The notes beneath the pieces were generated by a model. The model had not been told where the DNA came from. It searched no databases and was given only the letters and a program-made list of their open reading frames with translations. Both the position numbers and the translations under genes were made by a program. This document shows, piece after piece, positions 1 through 11,178 of a stretch of DNA of 64,000 nucleotides (within the stretch, counting starts at the first letter, position 1; every line of letters starts with the position of its first letter). The DNA is from Amorphophallus konjac (Eukaryota > Streptophyta > Magnoliopsida > Alismatales > Araceae), in contig CM040117.1 of assembly GCA_022559845.1 (NCBI GenBank), positions 85,076,559 to 85,140,558 on the forward strand, read 5' to 3'.

Positions 1-370
1 GGATGGCTTGGTTTTTGGTGGGTCATGAAAACCTCGAAGGAAGGCCAGTGACCTGTGAATCTATCACATGGCCTCTGGTCTCTCCTTGGTGAACGAGGAA
101 TATATCTCAAGCAGTCTCTCTATTATGGCTTAGTCCGTGGCTCTGTGGGTATTGACTGCCGTGTTAGCAGTTTGATCTCACATCCGACTATTTCCTGGAG
201 CCGCCGGGTTTATCTGTTACCTTCACAACGCACCCCTCAGGAGAGACTAGGGGCCTGTGAAATCATCACATGGATCCTGGACCTCTTGCTCTCCAGCCTG
301 AGGGATATTGCTGCTCTGAAAACCTCTTGATTTCGTCCTCTGTGGCCCTGTCCAGTGCACAAAACGTATG
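1..370. other. Flanking DNA with a diverged direct repeat
   Basis: No gene is seen. Two stretches about 200 bp apart, near 46-110 and 248-312, share several blocks in the same order (CCTGTGAA, ATCACATGG, CTCTCC, then a GGAATAT or GGGATAT block). This suggests an old tandem duplication. The segment is the left flank of the element starting at 376 and once ran on to 8159. It may belong to the same old repeat family seen at 8664-8937 and 18093-19445, but the match is too weak to assert. Confidence 0.4.
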
Positions 371-375
371 ATACG

Positions 376-2203
376 TGATAAGTGCTATATTTCATATCAT
401 AATTTACATCACATACATCACCTTTGGACATTAAAAGAATAAAGTTATGCAATATGGATAACTAACATCATTCTCACAATTAATTTGAGTTTGCATGAAA
501 TTATCATAGTTTAGAAGCCATAATGACTATGTGAGACATGAACTTGCATAAGAGATAAATTGCATAATATATTTTTGACATTTATAGTGGATTTTTATTA
601 TTGCTGGAATGAGCGACCAAGCTCCAGGCGCCAATTAATAAACGCCTTTTTGAGAGGGCGCACATTCAAGAAACTGCGACACTTTGAGAAGCCGCCCATT
701 CCCTGTACAAAAATAGAAAGAAAATTAAGAAAATATAGAAAAATGAATGGGCGACTATACGAGAAGTCGCAAGATCGTTTGCACGAATAGAAAGAAAAAT
801 GATAAAATAAGGAAAGAAAGATTCTGTAACTGAAGGATGGGCGCCAATTAGAAATTGCGACCAGAAGAAAGGCACTATTTTACGAAATGAACGACCCGAC
901 ACTAGTCGCTATTTCAGTTGGAAGCAGAAACGGAACCGAATGGATCTGAACAAAGCAATCTTTCCATAATTGATGCAAGGAGGACTCTATCTATGGCAAG
1001 AGACCTACTTTGAGCAAGATCTTGATGTTGTAAACTCGGATTTGAGCTTTATCTCTAAGGATTTGTAGGATTGAAGTCCCCTGAGCACTATAAAACCCGC
1101 CCTAGAGCAACGAACCAGAGATCTTAGCCTTTTTCGTTACTTTTTGTTCTTCCTTTCAGTTTACTGTCTTCAGAAAAGTTTTTCATTTTTAAGTGTTCTT
1201 TAAATTCTTATTCATCCTATTCTTCTAATTCTCTCTCGTTTTCATGCTATTTCAAGTTTTTCAAAGCTCTATCTTTTCGATTTTAATGTTCATATGTGCA
1301 TCTCTCTGTTCTCCCCCTATTTTCTCCCCATTCTGTTCCTTTTCTTCTCCTGCTTTCTTGATAAAAGTTCTTTATTTTTTAGTGTTCTTCAATCTCTTTT
1401 ACTTTTTCATCCTCTAGTTCTGCACCATTTTTAAACTATTTATATTTTTTCACTGTTCTATCCTGTTCACCCGTAAAGTAGCATTTTTCTCTGTTTCCCC
1501 CCTATTTTCACCCTCCTCCGATCTTCTTCTCCCTCTGCACTCTTCACAAAACGTCTTCCTCTCCTCAAAATCTTCAACTTTCTCTTCTTCCTCATCTCCT
1601 AATTCTTCTCCGTTTGAAAGTTATTTTAGTTCTCTTTTAGCTTTATTTTTATTTTTTTTCACTATTCTTCTATCTTTTCCTCCTCTATTTTCATCTAAAC
1701 ATCCCATTGGTGGAGATTCTTCTTCGGTGCTTTAAAGGCGACATCTATTTTCACAGCGGGGTGATCCAATCAAAGGCTCGACATGGCGTGGGCGGCGCTA
1801 TTCTTCATTATCTTGGCTCTATTTCTTCCATTATTCTTTTACTTCAAGTTGTAATTTTTAATTTTCATAGAGTTGTAATCTTTCCTTAGCAATAAAAATT
1901 CATCTTTTGTAATTGTCTTTCTAGTTCTCTCTCTATCTCCTTCCAAATTCTCTTCTTTTACCCTCTCATATTCTTTAGATAGGTTTATTTCCACGCAAAT
2001 TTATTTTCCTTTAGCATAAATTCACTCAAATTCGATTTTTAAAACATAAGGATTTTTCAACTTATTTAAATAAGAACTTTTCTTCTCTGTGGGATCGACC
2101 CGTTCTTACCACTCTACTTATATTTAATATCTTTTTAGTAAGTGAGTGCGGTTATTATTGAAATTGTGACACGGCTTTTAAACGACGAGTTTAGTACACA
2201 TCA
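376..2203 (+). repeat. 5' LTR of the Athila-like element
   Basis: This 1828 bp direct repeat matches 6325-8153, with roughly 6% mismatches over the first 165 bp by eye, so the insertion is old. It starts TGATAAGTGC and ends CACATCA. A TATA-like CTATAAAAC lies at 1088-1096, followed by a long pyrimidine-rich stretch (1130-1700) typical of a transcribed leader. The U3 part carries repeated GGCGCCAATTA and GCGAC modules. Short ORFs here recur in the other LTR without conservation of reading frame and are not genes. Confidence 0.92.
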
Positions 2204-2208
2204 ACTTT

Positions 2209-2226
2209 TGGCGCCATTGTTGGGGA
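2209..2226 (+). promoter_or_regulatory. Primer binding site, tRNA-Asp type
   Basis: TGGCGCCATTGTTGGGGA begins 5 bases after the left LTR. It resembles the TGGCGCCGTTGCCGGGGA site of Athila-type elements, which is complementary to the 3' end of tRNA-Asp; two positions differ by transitions. Confidence 0.85.
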
Positions 2227-3240
2227 GAAAAATGATATTTGTGATAGTTTAAAATTCTTGTGTTTGATGTGTGTATTTGTATACTAATTTTTCTATTTTT
2301 ATTTTGTAGTAAAAAGAATAAAAAATTAAAAAATCAAAGAAAAAAAGAAATTCGGACTTAAAATTCACAGAAAATCAACTGTCTTAGAAAGCCAGAAAGC
2401 ATCGCTGAAAGTCTGTATCTGTCACTACAGAGAGTAGAGAATCAGGAATTCTAAAAAATTCTGAGAATTAAGCCTCGCCAAAGATCAGTAAGCGTAGGTA
2501 CATGTCATGTTTTAAATTTTTTTGAAAATTTTAAAATTTTTTAAAAAATCTTAAAAAATCAGAAAACCATAAAAACTCAGAAAGCATGATTTTAGGCCTT
2601 ATTATTCAGTAGGTTACAGGTTGTTTAGTACTTTTAGTTGCTATTTATCTTTGATCCATCTCTCTTTTTGAAAAAAAAATAGAAAAAGTTTCCTAAAAAA
2701 ATCAGAAAATAGAAAACAGAAAATAAAATTCATCATCATCATGATATCATGTTTTCATGCTAGTTGCATCTCTTGCATACATTTGTGCATTTAGTTAATT
2801 CTTTGTTCATTCACTATCATCATTTCAAAAAAAAAAACTTGTCATTCTCTTCCTCTCTTTCTCCTTCTTAAGGGTAATTTAGGTACACCCTTCTTGGAAT
2901 TAGAATGACCCCCCATTGAGCACTCCGTCTCTTTGGACTGGAATCTCCTTTTTCAAGACCTCCATAAGTCCCCACACCTGTGGATTCCCTCACGGACACC
3001 GAGCAGGTTGTACCAAGAAGCACCCCGAAGTTAGTTTACCTTTACAAGTTTGAAAAAAAAAACAAAACAAAAAGTAAAACAAAACAAAAAAAACCATAAT
3101 GTTGCATGCATTATTCATATAGTTGTTGATTGCATTACTTTTAAAAAATAAAAAAACTCAAAAAAAACTCAAAAAAAATTAACAAAAAAATCGAATGAGA
3201 AATTCCTATTTTTGAGTTGGGCTTGCATATTTAATAAGGC
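2227..3240 (+). other. Non-coding leader of the Athila-like element
   Basis: About 1 kb of A- and T-rich leader with long A runs and no usable ORF. Its only distinctive part is the GC-richer island at 2870-3040, which holds the shared hairpin module annotated separately. Confidence 0.6.
2921..3014 (+). other. Shared hairpin module, copy 1 (leader)
   Basis: This is one of five copies in the window, in four different elements. It contains GACCTCCATAAGTCCCC, then a hairpin with stem CTGTG (2978-2982) and CACGG (2991-2995) around loop GATTCCCT, then a GGTTGTACC end. The stem sequence differs from the other copies but pairing is kept, with one G-T wobble. Function unknown; a structured RNA in the retroelement leader is inferred. 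Confidence 0.75.
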
Positions 3241-4054
3241 ATGCCTTTTGGCCTATTTTTCTTGATGTATTCCTTGGGCTATAATCCAAATTCTTTCATG
3301 CCATCTTTTTCTCACCTATGGGCCAAGCCGGCCTATTATGGTTCAACTCAACCTTTAGCATTCACCCACAATGGCCCAACCCACTACGAAAGCCCATACT
3401 CTTGGTCGGCCTACAATGAAAGTCCATCACTCATGGGGGTCCAGCTTCATTCCTTTAATCAAGATCATATTCAATCCACTCAATTCTTTCATGGGCCCTT
3501 TAATTCATCTCGACCCCAAGAACAAGCCCAAATTACTCAAAGAACCTCCATACCTTCTTATAATTCTTATTGGGGAGGACAACATAATAGTTCTTGAGAT
3601 TCTTATCAAGGTCCGGCCCAAAATTCTTTGGATTAATTCTTTCAAAATTGGGCTCCATCTTTAAATAGCTTTCATGATCAAGCCCACTATGGAGGACAAC
3701 CCACATCATCTCCCATACCTCATTATCAAGTTGATCATTATTCAACTTCTTATCATTCGAACTCTACTTCTCAGTCTACATATCTATCTCCTCCTTGCCC
3801 AACTCCCCATCAGGAGGTGAGATTTAATCTATCAATCAATCATGCTTCAAAATCAAGCGCGAATTGATAGGATGACTGGGGAGATCAAGAGGATAGAGGA
3901 AGATCAATTGCTTAGCTACTCTGGTTCCAACTCTACTTATCAAATTCCTGATGTTGACTATAATCAATCTATGATTCCCCAAGATCATAACACTCAAATC
4001 ACTCTCGATTTAGATCATGTACGACATATGGAGTCTTATCAGGGAAGTTTTTAA
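3241..4054 (+). pseudogene. Decayed ORF region, unrecognised
   Basis: Two open stretches lie in different frames, 3241-3597 and 3842-4054. The first encodes a peptide rich in Ser, Tyr, Pro, His and Gln with repeated short Tyr-Gly and Tyr-Trp patterns, a composition seen in the C-terminal tails of plant Gag proteins, but no zinc knuckle is present. The second is a short polar peptide that could form a helix (about residues 1-25). They sit where gag would start and may be remnants of one broken frame. I do not recognise either; the Gag-tail idea rests on position and composition only. Confidence 0.35.
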
Positions 4055-5006
4055 GGGAGTCAGCTATAGTTACGATGATAATCAAAAAGATGAGCTTGAG
4101 GAGCTGGAGCTTAATTGCCCTTATGCGGAGAGTTCTAAAAAAGTTGATGATCTCAAGTTGGGGGGTAAAGAAGAGAAAAGTAATATGCTAGTCCATGATC
4201 AAATCACATTCACATTCCTTCTTGAATTTGAAGATACTTTGTTCCAAGAACAAGATGAAGAGGATGTGCGAGTGGAGAATAAATTTAGTGAGGCCATTAA
4301 TGATCTCTCTTGGGTAAAGGAAAAGGTGGGTACACATCATGACTTTCATCTCGATTGGACACTTTTAAATCAAGGGGAGAGCATTGATCTTTTACCTCTT
4401 CATGATCTCGGCGAATCTAATCTTGTTGAAGATATTCTTCAATTCACTGATTTATCTGATCCTATTGAGTCTCACGAGTATTGTGTTGAGGAGCATGCTT
4501 CTTTGACTCTTGATATTGTTCATCTCCTTGACACTAATCAGTTGATAGGATCCCCTCACCCTTCGATCTACTCTCACCTCAATAATATTCATGTAATTCC
4601 TAAAATTGAGGTGGTAGAAATTTTTTTGAAAGATAATAAGGTCTACATTCATATTTTTAACACTTATAAAGACCTTAACTTTAACGAGGAATATTTTATA
4701 ATTGATGATATGATAATTCCTATTTCATTTTCTGACCAAGGCAGTCCGTTTGGCCTATTAAACTCATCATGGTATGCTATAAAGGTCAAACTAAAAATTA
4801 TGAATGTTGATTTTTACATGACGCCCACGGAAGAAGAATTGTTAGCATACGCGTTAAATGAAAAAATCAATCATGCTAACAACCAACTTATCTTTCGGTC
4901 ACATATACTTTTTCATGGTCTTATCTCTGCATGGTACAATCGGTGGAACTTGAAAGAAGATGAGATCACGTGGTGGCTCATTTTTAACTCAACTCTATGG
5001 TTATAG
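4017..5006 (+). CDS. Hypothetical 329-residue acidic protein of a non-autonomous retroelement
   Basis: An uninterrupted ATG-started frame of 329 codons, the longest in this element. The product is acidic and Leu/Asp/Glu/His-rich, with a run of Glu, Asp and Lys near residues 20-60. I find no capsid, zinc knuckle, protease, RT or integrase motif, signal peptide or clear membrane span. It fills the place where pol would be. A frame this long in an element whose LTRs differ by several percent hints at coding constraint before insertion, but chance survival is possible. The true start could lie upstream, since fragments at 3241 and 3842 are open in other frames. Function unknown. Confidence 0.45.
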   Translation: MYDIWSLIREVFKGVSYSYDDNQKDELEELELNCPYAESSKKVDDLKLGGKEEKSNMLVHDQITFTFLLEFEDTLFQEQDEEDVRVENKFSEAINDLSWVKEKVGTHHDFHLDWTLLNQGESIDLLPLHDLGESNLVEDILQFTDLSDPIESHEYCVEEHASLTLDIVHLLDTNQLIGSPHPSIYSHLNNIHVIPKIEVVEIFLKDNKVYIHIFNTYKDLNFNEEYFIIDDMIIPISFSDQGSPFGLLNSSWYAIKVKLKIMNVDFYMTPTEEELLAYALNEKINHANNQLIFRSHILFHGLISAWYNRWNLKEDEITWWLIFNSTLWL

Positions 5007-6311
5007 AGCTTACACCTTCTATACATGCGTCTGGCTGAAGATGAAAAATTTAGCGCTTCTGGGAGGCAACCCAATGCTATTTGATGATTTGTTTTAGTTT
5101 ATTTTTAGTAGTCAGGTCAAGTGGAGAAGGAGCCGTCACATATGAATAAAGGAGCAATTCACCTCGCACACCAGGTTGTATCCTTCCATCCCAACAGTAC
5201 TCTCTATTACATTTGTCTATTGCTTTCTATTGTTTATGCCATTGAGGACAATGTCATTCAAGTTGGGGGGAAGAGAAAAATTTTATTTCATGATGCATAC
5301 AATACAACCTGACATGAGTTCTTGCATATTGTCCTGCATATCTTTTAAGTTATCTTGCATTGAACATGAAAATGAAAAGATGAAATCTCCAATTGAGTTT
5401 TCTGGAATCATGCTTGAATTGAAAGTAATTCTAGAATAGGAAAGACTAGAGAAAAGGATGATGAAAATTTACTTCGATTTAGCTATGAAAAATTGATGTA
5501 AGACTCACTTTAAAGTCCTTTAGCACTTCAAAAGAAAAGAAATCACATTGCACGCTAATGAAATAAGCGGGATAAGCCTTCTGCTATTTTGAGTATGTTT
5601 GTCTGATACTCTGCACTTCTTAAGAGACCTTTTATAAGTTTTATGCCAGGTTATTTATTAAATAAGTGAAAAAGCATACTATTGAAAAAAAAAATGAATG
5701 ATGAAATGACACCATGAAAAATACCCCAAATCTTAGTAACCGGACCTGCTTCACCTAACAAGTGTTGAGGTTCACGTCAAACGAAAAAGGGAACTCTGAT
5801 CTTAGTAATCGGGCCTACTTCACCTAACAAGTGTTGAGGTTCGCGTCAAAAGGAAAAGGGACCCCTGATCTTAGTAACCGGGCTTGCTTCACCTAAGACG
5901 TGTTGAGGTTCGTGCAAAACAGTGAAGGGATGTGCAGCATCATGTGTGTATGGAAAAAAAAAGATCCCAAAAGGGACAAATAAATAAGGCAGATAAAAAG
6001 CTAGTATGCTTAATGCTCTAATTAAGAGGTGCATGGTTGAAAGGTATTTGCTTGGAATAACAAATGGGGTATGCAATTGTCTATACTGTGGATTTAGTAT
6101 TACACATGCACAAGTGCTATTGAACTTTGATTTACATTCTTAATCATATTCCTAAATTTTAAACTAAGGGTAGTGTGCATTAATGATTTCGGATTCCCTA
6201 ATCTTTAGTTGATTCTATGAAGGAAGAGCTAGATATGAAGGTATGAACTTTACAAACTCTTGTTGGTCATAAATTATAATTTATTTGTATTGCTAAGGGA
6301 CTAGCAATGAG
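5007..6311 (+). other. 3' untranslated interior of the Athila-like element
   Basis: Downstream of the last ORF. Around 5240-5270 it has ATTGAGGACAATGTC followed by AAGTTGGGGGG, an arrangement I know from Athila-type 3' regions, forming a first G-rich tract well upstream of the real LTR. The rest is AT-rich and non-coding apart from the tandem repeat at 5730-5936. Confidence 0.6.
5730..5936 (+). repeat. Three 69 bp tandem repeats
   Basis: Units start at 5730, 5799 and 5868, each opening ATCTTAGTAA and containing GCTTCACCTAA or ACTTCACCTAA and GTGTTGAGGTTC. The spacing is exactly 69 bp twice. The length is a multiple of three but no ORF runs through, so the repeat looks non-coding. Confidence 0.9.
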
Positions 6312-6324
6312 TAAGTTGGGGGTG
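6312..6324 (+). promoter_or_regulatory. Polypurine tract
   Basis: TAAGTTGGGGGTG abuts the start of the 3' LTR at 6325, the position expected for the plus-strand primer of reverse transcription. Confidence 0.85.
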
Positions 6325-8153
6325 TGATAAGTGCTATATTTCATATCATAATTTGCATCGCATACATCATCTTTAGACACTAAAAGAATAAAGTTATGCA
6401 ATTTGGATAACTAACATCATTCTCACAATTAATTGAAGTTTGCATGAAATTATCATAATTTAGAAGCCATAATGACTATGTTAGACATGAACTTGCATAA
6501 GGGATAAATTGCATAATATATTTTTGACATTTATAGTGGATTTTTATTATTGTAGGAATGAGCGACCAAACTCCAGACGCCAATTAATAAATGCCCTTTT
6601 GAGAGGGCGCACATTCAAGAAACTGCGACACTTTGAGAAGCCGCCCATTCCCTGTACGAAAATAAAAAGAAAATTGAGAAAATATGAAAAAATGAATGGG
6701 CGGCTATTTGAGAAGTCGCAAGATCATTTGCACGAATAGAAAGAAAAATGATAGAATAAGGAATGAAAGATTCTGTGGCTAAAGGATGGGCGCCAATTAG
6801 AAATTACGACTAGAAGAAAGGCGCTATTTTATGAAATGAACGACCCTGCACCAGTCGCTATTTCAGTTGGAAGCAGAAACGGAACTGGATGGATCTAAAT
6901 AAAGTAATCTTTCCAAAATCGATGCAAAGAGGACACTATCTATGGCAAGAGACCTACTTTGAGCAATATCTTGATGCTGTAAACTCGATTTGAGTTTTAT
7001 CTCCAAGGATTTGTAGGATTGAAGTCCCCTGAGAACTATAAAACCCACCCTAGAGCAACCGATCGGAGATCTTAGCATTTTTCTGTACTTTTTATTCTTC
7101 CTTTCAATTTACTATCTTCAGACAAGTTCTTCATTTTTAAGTGCTCTTTAAATTCTTATTCTTCATATTCTTCTTCTTCTCTCCCGTTTTCAAGCTATTT
7201 CAAGTTTTTCAAAGCTCTATCTTTTCTATTTTACTGTTCATCTGTGCATCTCTCTGTTCTCCCCCTATTTTCTCCCCCTTCTACTCCTCTTCTTCTCCTG
7301 CTTTCTTCATAAAAGTTTTTTATTTTTTAGTGTTCTTCAATTTCGTTTTCTTCCTCATCCTGTAGTTCTGCACCGTTTTTATGCTATTTAGACATTTTCA
7401 CTATTCTATCCTGTTCACCCGTAAAGTAATGTTTTTCTCTGTTTCCCCCCTATTTTCACAGTCATCCGATCTTTTTCTCCCTCTACAGTCTTCATGAAAC
7501 TTCTTCCTCTCCTCAAGATCTTCAACTTTCTCATCTTCCTCATCTCCTAATTCTTCTCCGTTTGAAAGTTATTTCTGTTCTCCTTTAGCTCTATTTTTTA
7601 TTTTTTTCATTATTCTTCTATCTTCCCCTCCTCTATTTTAATCTAAACATCCCTTTGGCGGAGATTCTTCTTCGGTGCTCTAAAGGTGGCGTCTGTTTCC
7701 ACAGCGGGGTGATCCAATCAAATGCTCGGCACGGCGTGGGTGGCGCTATTCTTCATTATCTTGGCTCTATTTCTTCCCTTATTTATTTACTTCAAGTTGT
7801 AATTTTTAATTTTCATAGAGTTGTAATCTTTCCTTAGCAATAGAAATTCATCTTTTACAATTGTGTCTTTCTAGTTCTCTCTCTATCTCCTTCCAAATTC
7901 TCTTCTTTAACCCTCTCATATTCTTTAGATAGGTTTATTTCCATGTAAATTCATTTTCCTTTAGCATAAACTCACTCAAATTCAGTTTTCAAAATATAAG
8001 GATTTTTCAACTTGTTTAAATAAGAACTTTTATTCTCTGTGGGATCAACCCGTTCTTACCACTCTGCTTATATTTTATGTCTTTTTAGTGAGTGAGTGCA
8101 GTTATTATTGAAATTGTGACACGGCGTTTAAACGACGAGTTTAGTGCACATCA
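6325..8153 (+). repeat. 3' LTR of the Athila-like element
   Basis: Partner of 376-2203, 1829 bp, with the TATA-like box at 7036-7044. It is followed directly by the target duplication ATACG (8154-8158). Confidence 0.92.
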
Positions 8154-8158
8154 ATACG

Positions 8159-8663
8159 GCGGCCAGACACTGTAGCTACAATGCTAGCCACTGGCTCCCT
8201 CTTACAGTCTGCTATTTCCAGCCGCTGACTCCCTCTCACAGCAGCCTTTCTTGGCCGCCACCTCATAACCCCTAGCCGCCGGCTCAAGCCTTCCCCTCCT
8301 TTCGTGGCCGCCGTATCAGAAGAATTCACCCTGGCCGCCGTATCAAGCCCTGGCTACCGTATCAAGCCCTGGCCGTCGTATCAAATCCTGGCCGCCGTAT
8401 CTAACCCTGGCTGCCGTATAGCCTCGTTCCGATTGGGTTAGCCGCCGGATCTAGCCCGTGTTACCATACTGAGTCTCCAGCCACCGTATCCATCTCCTTA
8501 TATCCACTCTGTCTAACTCCTGACCCCTCCTTTGGTCATCCCGCCCTCCATATAGCTCCTTGATAATTTAAAGTAGAGCCAACATGGTGCATAAGAGCTA
8601 TATTAATGGGATATATATCCCTACAGTATGAATGCTTCTCTGGATCACCCTATCAAGCTAAAG
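8159..8663. repeat. GC-rich degenerate short repeats (GCCGCCGTATC family)
   Basis: No gene. From about 8303 to 8430, GGCCGCCGTATCAAGCCCT-like units recur roughly every 19-20 bp (variants GCTACCGTATC, GCCGTCGTATC, GCTGCCGTATA). More degenerate GCCGCC and ACCGTATC elements extend to both sides, about 8220-8490. Flanking DNA of the element at 376-8153. Confidence 0.65.
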
Positions 8664-8937
8664 AGATCCACTACTTACTATAGTGCGTTCCTCTTTGACT
8701 TTGTATAAGGGAAAAGGAATAGAATGCCTCGGTGATGGATGATGTCCCGCGGTCGCTCCCCGGGCCTCGGCATTCCCGCATCTTATGGACAAAGTCTCGG
8801 CTCTCTGTGGATGGACATTCTATATGTCTCTTGGCATACCGCGAAATAAGGATAGATGCTGGCAGAATTCGCTCAAAAGGCTAGTCTGTCGTAACAAGTC
8901 TCGTCTTCTAAATTAGCCCAATAAGTCATGGGGATCC
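8664..8937 (+). repeat. Diverged tandem repeat, unit 1 (left of the chromovirus)
   Basis: This stretch aligns with 18093 onward: both begin AGATC, then CTACTTACTATAG, GACTTTGTA, later CTCTCCGTGGAC or CTCTGTGGATG, a CTATAT block and GATGCTG(C)..GAA. The chromovirus at 8938-18088 was inserted inside this array. Confidence 0.75.
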
Positions 8938-10816
8938 TGGTGCAGATACCAGAGCAATCGAGAAGCACGAACCGGTGAGCCGTCGACACCGTACGCGGAG
9001 CACCACCCGAGCTACATCGGCTTCCATCTGGCTCAGAGACAGTCTGGAGACTCCCCCTTGAGTCTAAGTATTTATCATATTTACTGAGATTTTATTTGTG
9101 TGTAATGTTTGTTTATTTGGCTTTATTCAGATTGTAAAGGGGGTTTATTTGTAATTTGGGACCACCCGGGTCCCGCGGGCCCCCCATCCCTTCTCCCATT
9201 GATCCACCTCAGCTCTTGGGCCCATGTGGGGTCAGTCAACCCTCCAAGGTGGGCTTCTAGAATAGTTGGACCAAGGGGGGACAAGAGATTAAAAAAGTCC
9301 AAGAAGGGGGCATGAAGGTCTAGGGGGCGCCCCCCATTTACTATATTATATTAGGATTTTTAGTTTATTTTATTTAGTTCCAAGTCACATGGGAGAATAA
9401 AATGTGGACTCCCTCTTTTACCCCCCAACAATCCTAGATCTAAGGATAGAACTAGTCTTTTTGTATTTTCTATAATAGCCTTGTATTTTCATTTTGAGTG
9501 GAATTAATGCAAAGAAAATTCAGAATTTCCACCAAAGGAGCAAGGGCCCCTCCTATCTCTCTCCTCTCTCTCCCTTATGCAGCTGGGAAGGCTGTGTTCT
9601 TGAGGTGTGAAGCATCTTCTATCAGGTGTGAAGATCGTCACCACCGCCGCCACCGCCATCTTGCCGAAATCACACCACCGCCATCGTCGCAGGAGTTGTG
9701 TCCACCCAAGACAGCCGCATGATCCAGAATTTCTACTCTCAACCATGAGATCTTCTGGAGCCTAAACTTTCAGGTTTTCATGAAGAGGTCAACATCTAAT
9801 TCAGAGGTCTACATCGTGGTCAACGCTGGTTCTGAGTCAGATCTTAGTCTGCCTGACCAGATCTGAGACTGAGCACAGCCCTATTCAAAATTTTGCCATC
9901 AGAATTACGTCCCCGACGAAATTCCAAGGGCAACATAGGGTTGAGGGATTCCAAGTCAGCGTTCTAACGGCGCTAGTTTCGCACCGATCCGACCTCGGTG
10001 TTGATCGCAGCAATAGATCTCACCGGGTCGCGCTCCGGAAAATAGAAGCTTCAAATCCGTGGACTGCCATTCCGGCAAGTGGAGATCGGAGCCGCCCGGC
10101 CTCCGACTGGTGTTCCAGCCCGGTCGCCATCCAGGGAAGCACGCCACCAGGTGTCACCATCACAACGGGACCCACCCCGTCAGATCTGGAGGACTGAACA
10201 GTACGTGGGCCCTACGAGTCCACAGATCGCGCCGTCCGGACAGCACTAAAATGCGAGTTTCGACACCGACAGAGCGACATCAAGATGCTACCCGTCAACC
10301 CAATTCCCGATACTCCCGGGCCCCACCTGTGACCTGTTACCTCCCTACATAGAGTGGGTTGAAACATTTGTACTGCAGTAAAATTTGTTAACCGGGAGTA
10401 CGGATTTGACCGGGGTTGTCTTCCCCACGCCGAGAGCGTGGAGGTACAGTCTTAACTTCTCGGCATTACATTTGCTTAGCTAGTATATGATCATATACCG
10501 CTGTGAGTGCGTTAGGAATCTAGCTCGTGAGTTCATGTCTCCGCTGTGGGCGAGAGAGTGACCCATCCCGTGACTCGATCCAAACACGGAAGTGAGTCGA
10601 CCACCCTTGACACTGCCGGTTTCTCAACTGCGCGGATCCACGCTTTCCCTTGCTTGGGACGACGAGTGAGCTTGCATTTCTGTTAGCGACCTATAGGCCA
10701 TAGGAACTCTTAGTGTCGGGCCAAAGTGTCTCCATTGTTCGTATGTTGCTGGTTGCGTCTACATTTAGAGTCCGAGGTCTGCATCACTTAGAGTCGGTCC
10801 CTCTGTCTGTCCTGCA
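8938..10816 (+). repeat. 5' LTR of the chromovirus
   Basis: This 1879 bp repeat matches 16197-18088 throughout with several percent mismatches and small indels. A TATA-like CTATATTATATT lies near 9341. Short ORFs in it (9498-9722, 10059-10352) are not conserved between the two LTRs and are not called. Confidence 0.92.
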
Positions 10817-10820
10817 GCCA

Positions 10821-10838
10821 TTTGGTATCTGAGCGAGT
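10821..10838 (+). promoter_or_regulatory. Primer binding site, tRNA-iMet-like
   Basis: TTTGGTATCTGAGCGAG follows the LTR end by 4 bases. It is one base away from the canonical TGGTATCAGAGC core complementary to initiator tRNA-Met. Confidence 0.8.
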
Positions 10839-11178
10839 CGAGTCAAGGGTAGTCATGGCATAAGTCTTGCACGGTCTAAGTCGAGTCTAGAATCATCATT
10901 ATTTTCAATTAAAAAGTGTTTTAAAAAAGTTGCATTTTCATCCCAATAATCCGGTATATCAAAAGGTGTCGCCCGAACGTTAGGTTACGCCTATCGGGAA
11001 GGCCGCACACTCGCGTCGAGGAGATCTTTGGGTCAACCCTCCACCACATACCAGATATTGGTTAAGTCTAGGTGCATCATCTTTGCATTAGTCCGTGTTT
11101 GCATTAGTCGGTGTCTCCTAGTCCGTGTGTCTTTGCATGCCCACCCATCGAGGCACCCAATACTCGCCACCACCACCT
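10839..11178 (+). other. Chromovirus leader
   Basis: About 340 bp between the primer site and gag with no ORF or repeat of note. Confidence 0.6.

Larger units (their letters stand above)
376..8153 (+). mobile_element. Non-autonomous Athila-like LTR retrotransposon, complete
   Basis: Two direct LTRs (376-2203 and 6325-8153) begin TG and end CA and are flanked by a perfect 5 bp target duplication, ATACG at 371-375 and 8154-8158. A primer site for tRNA-Asp follows the left LTR and a purine tract precedes the right LTR. The 4.1 kb interior has no recognisable gag, protease, RT, RNase H or integrase, so it must have relied on proteins supplied in trans. It holds a long leader, a copy of the shared hairpin module (2921-3014), an unrecognised decayed ORF region (3241-5006), three 69 bp tandem repeats and two G-rich tracts. 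The primer and tract sequences place it near Athila-type Ty3/Gypsy elements; large retrotransposon derivative (LARD) would also be a fair name. Confidence 0.9.
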
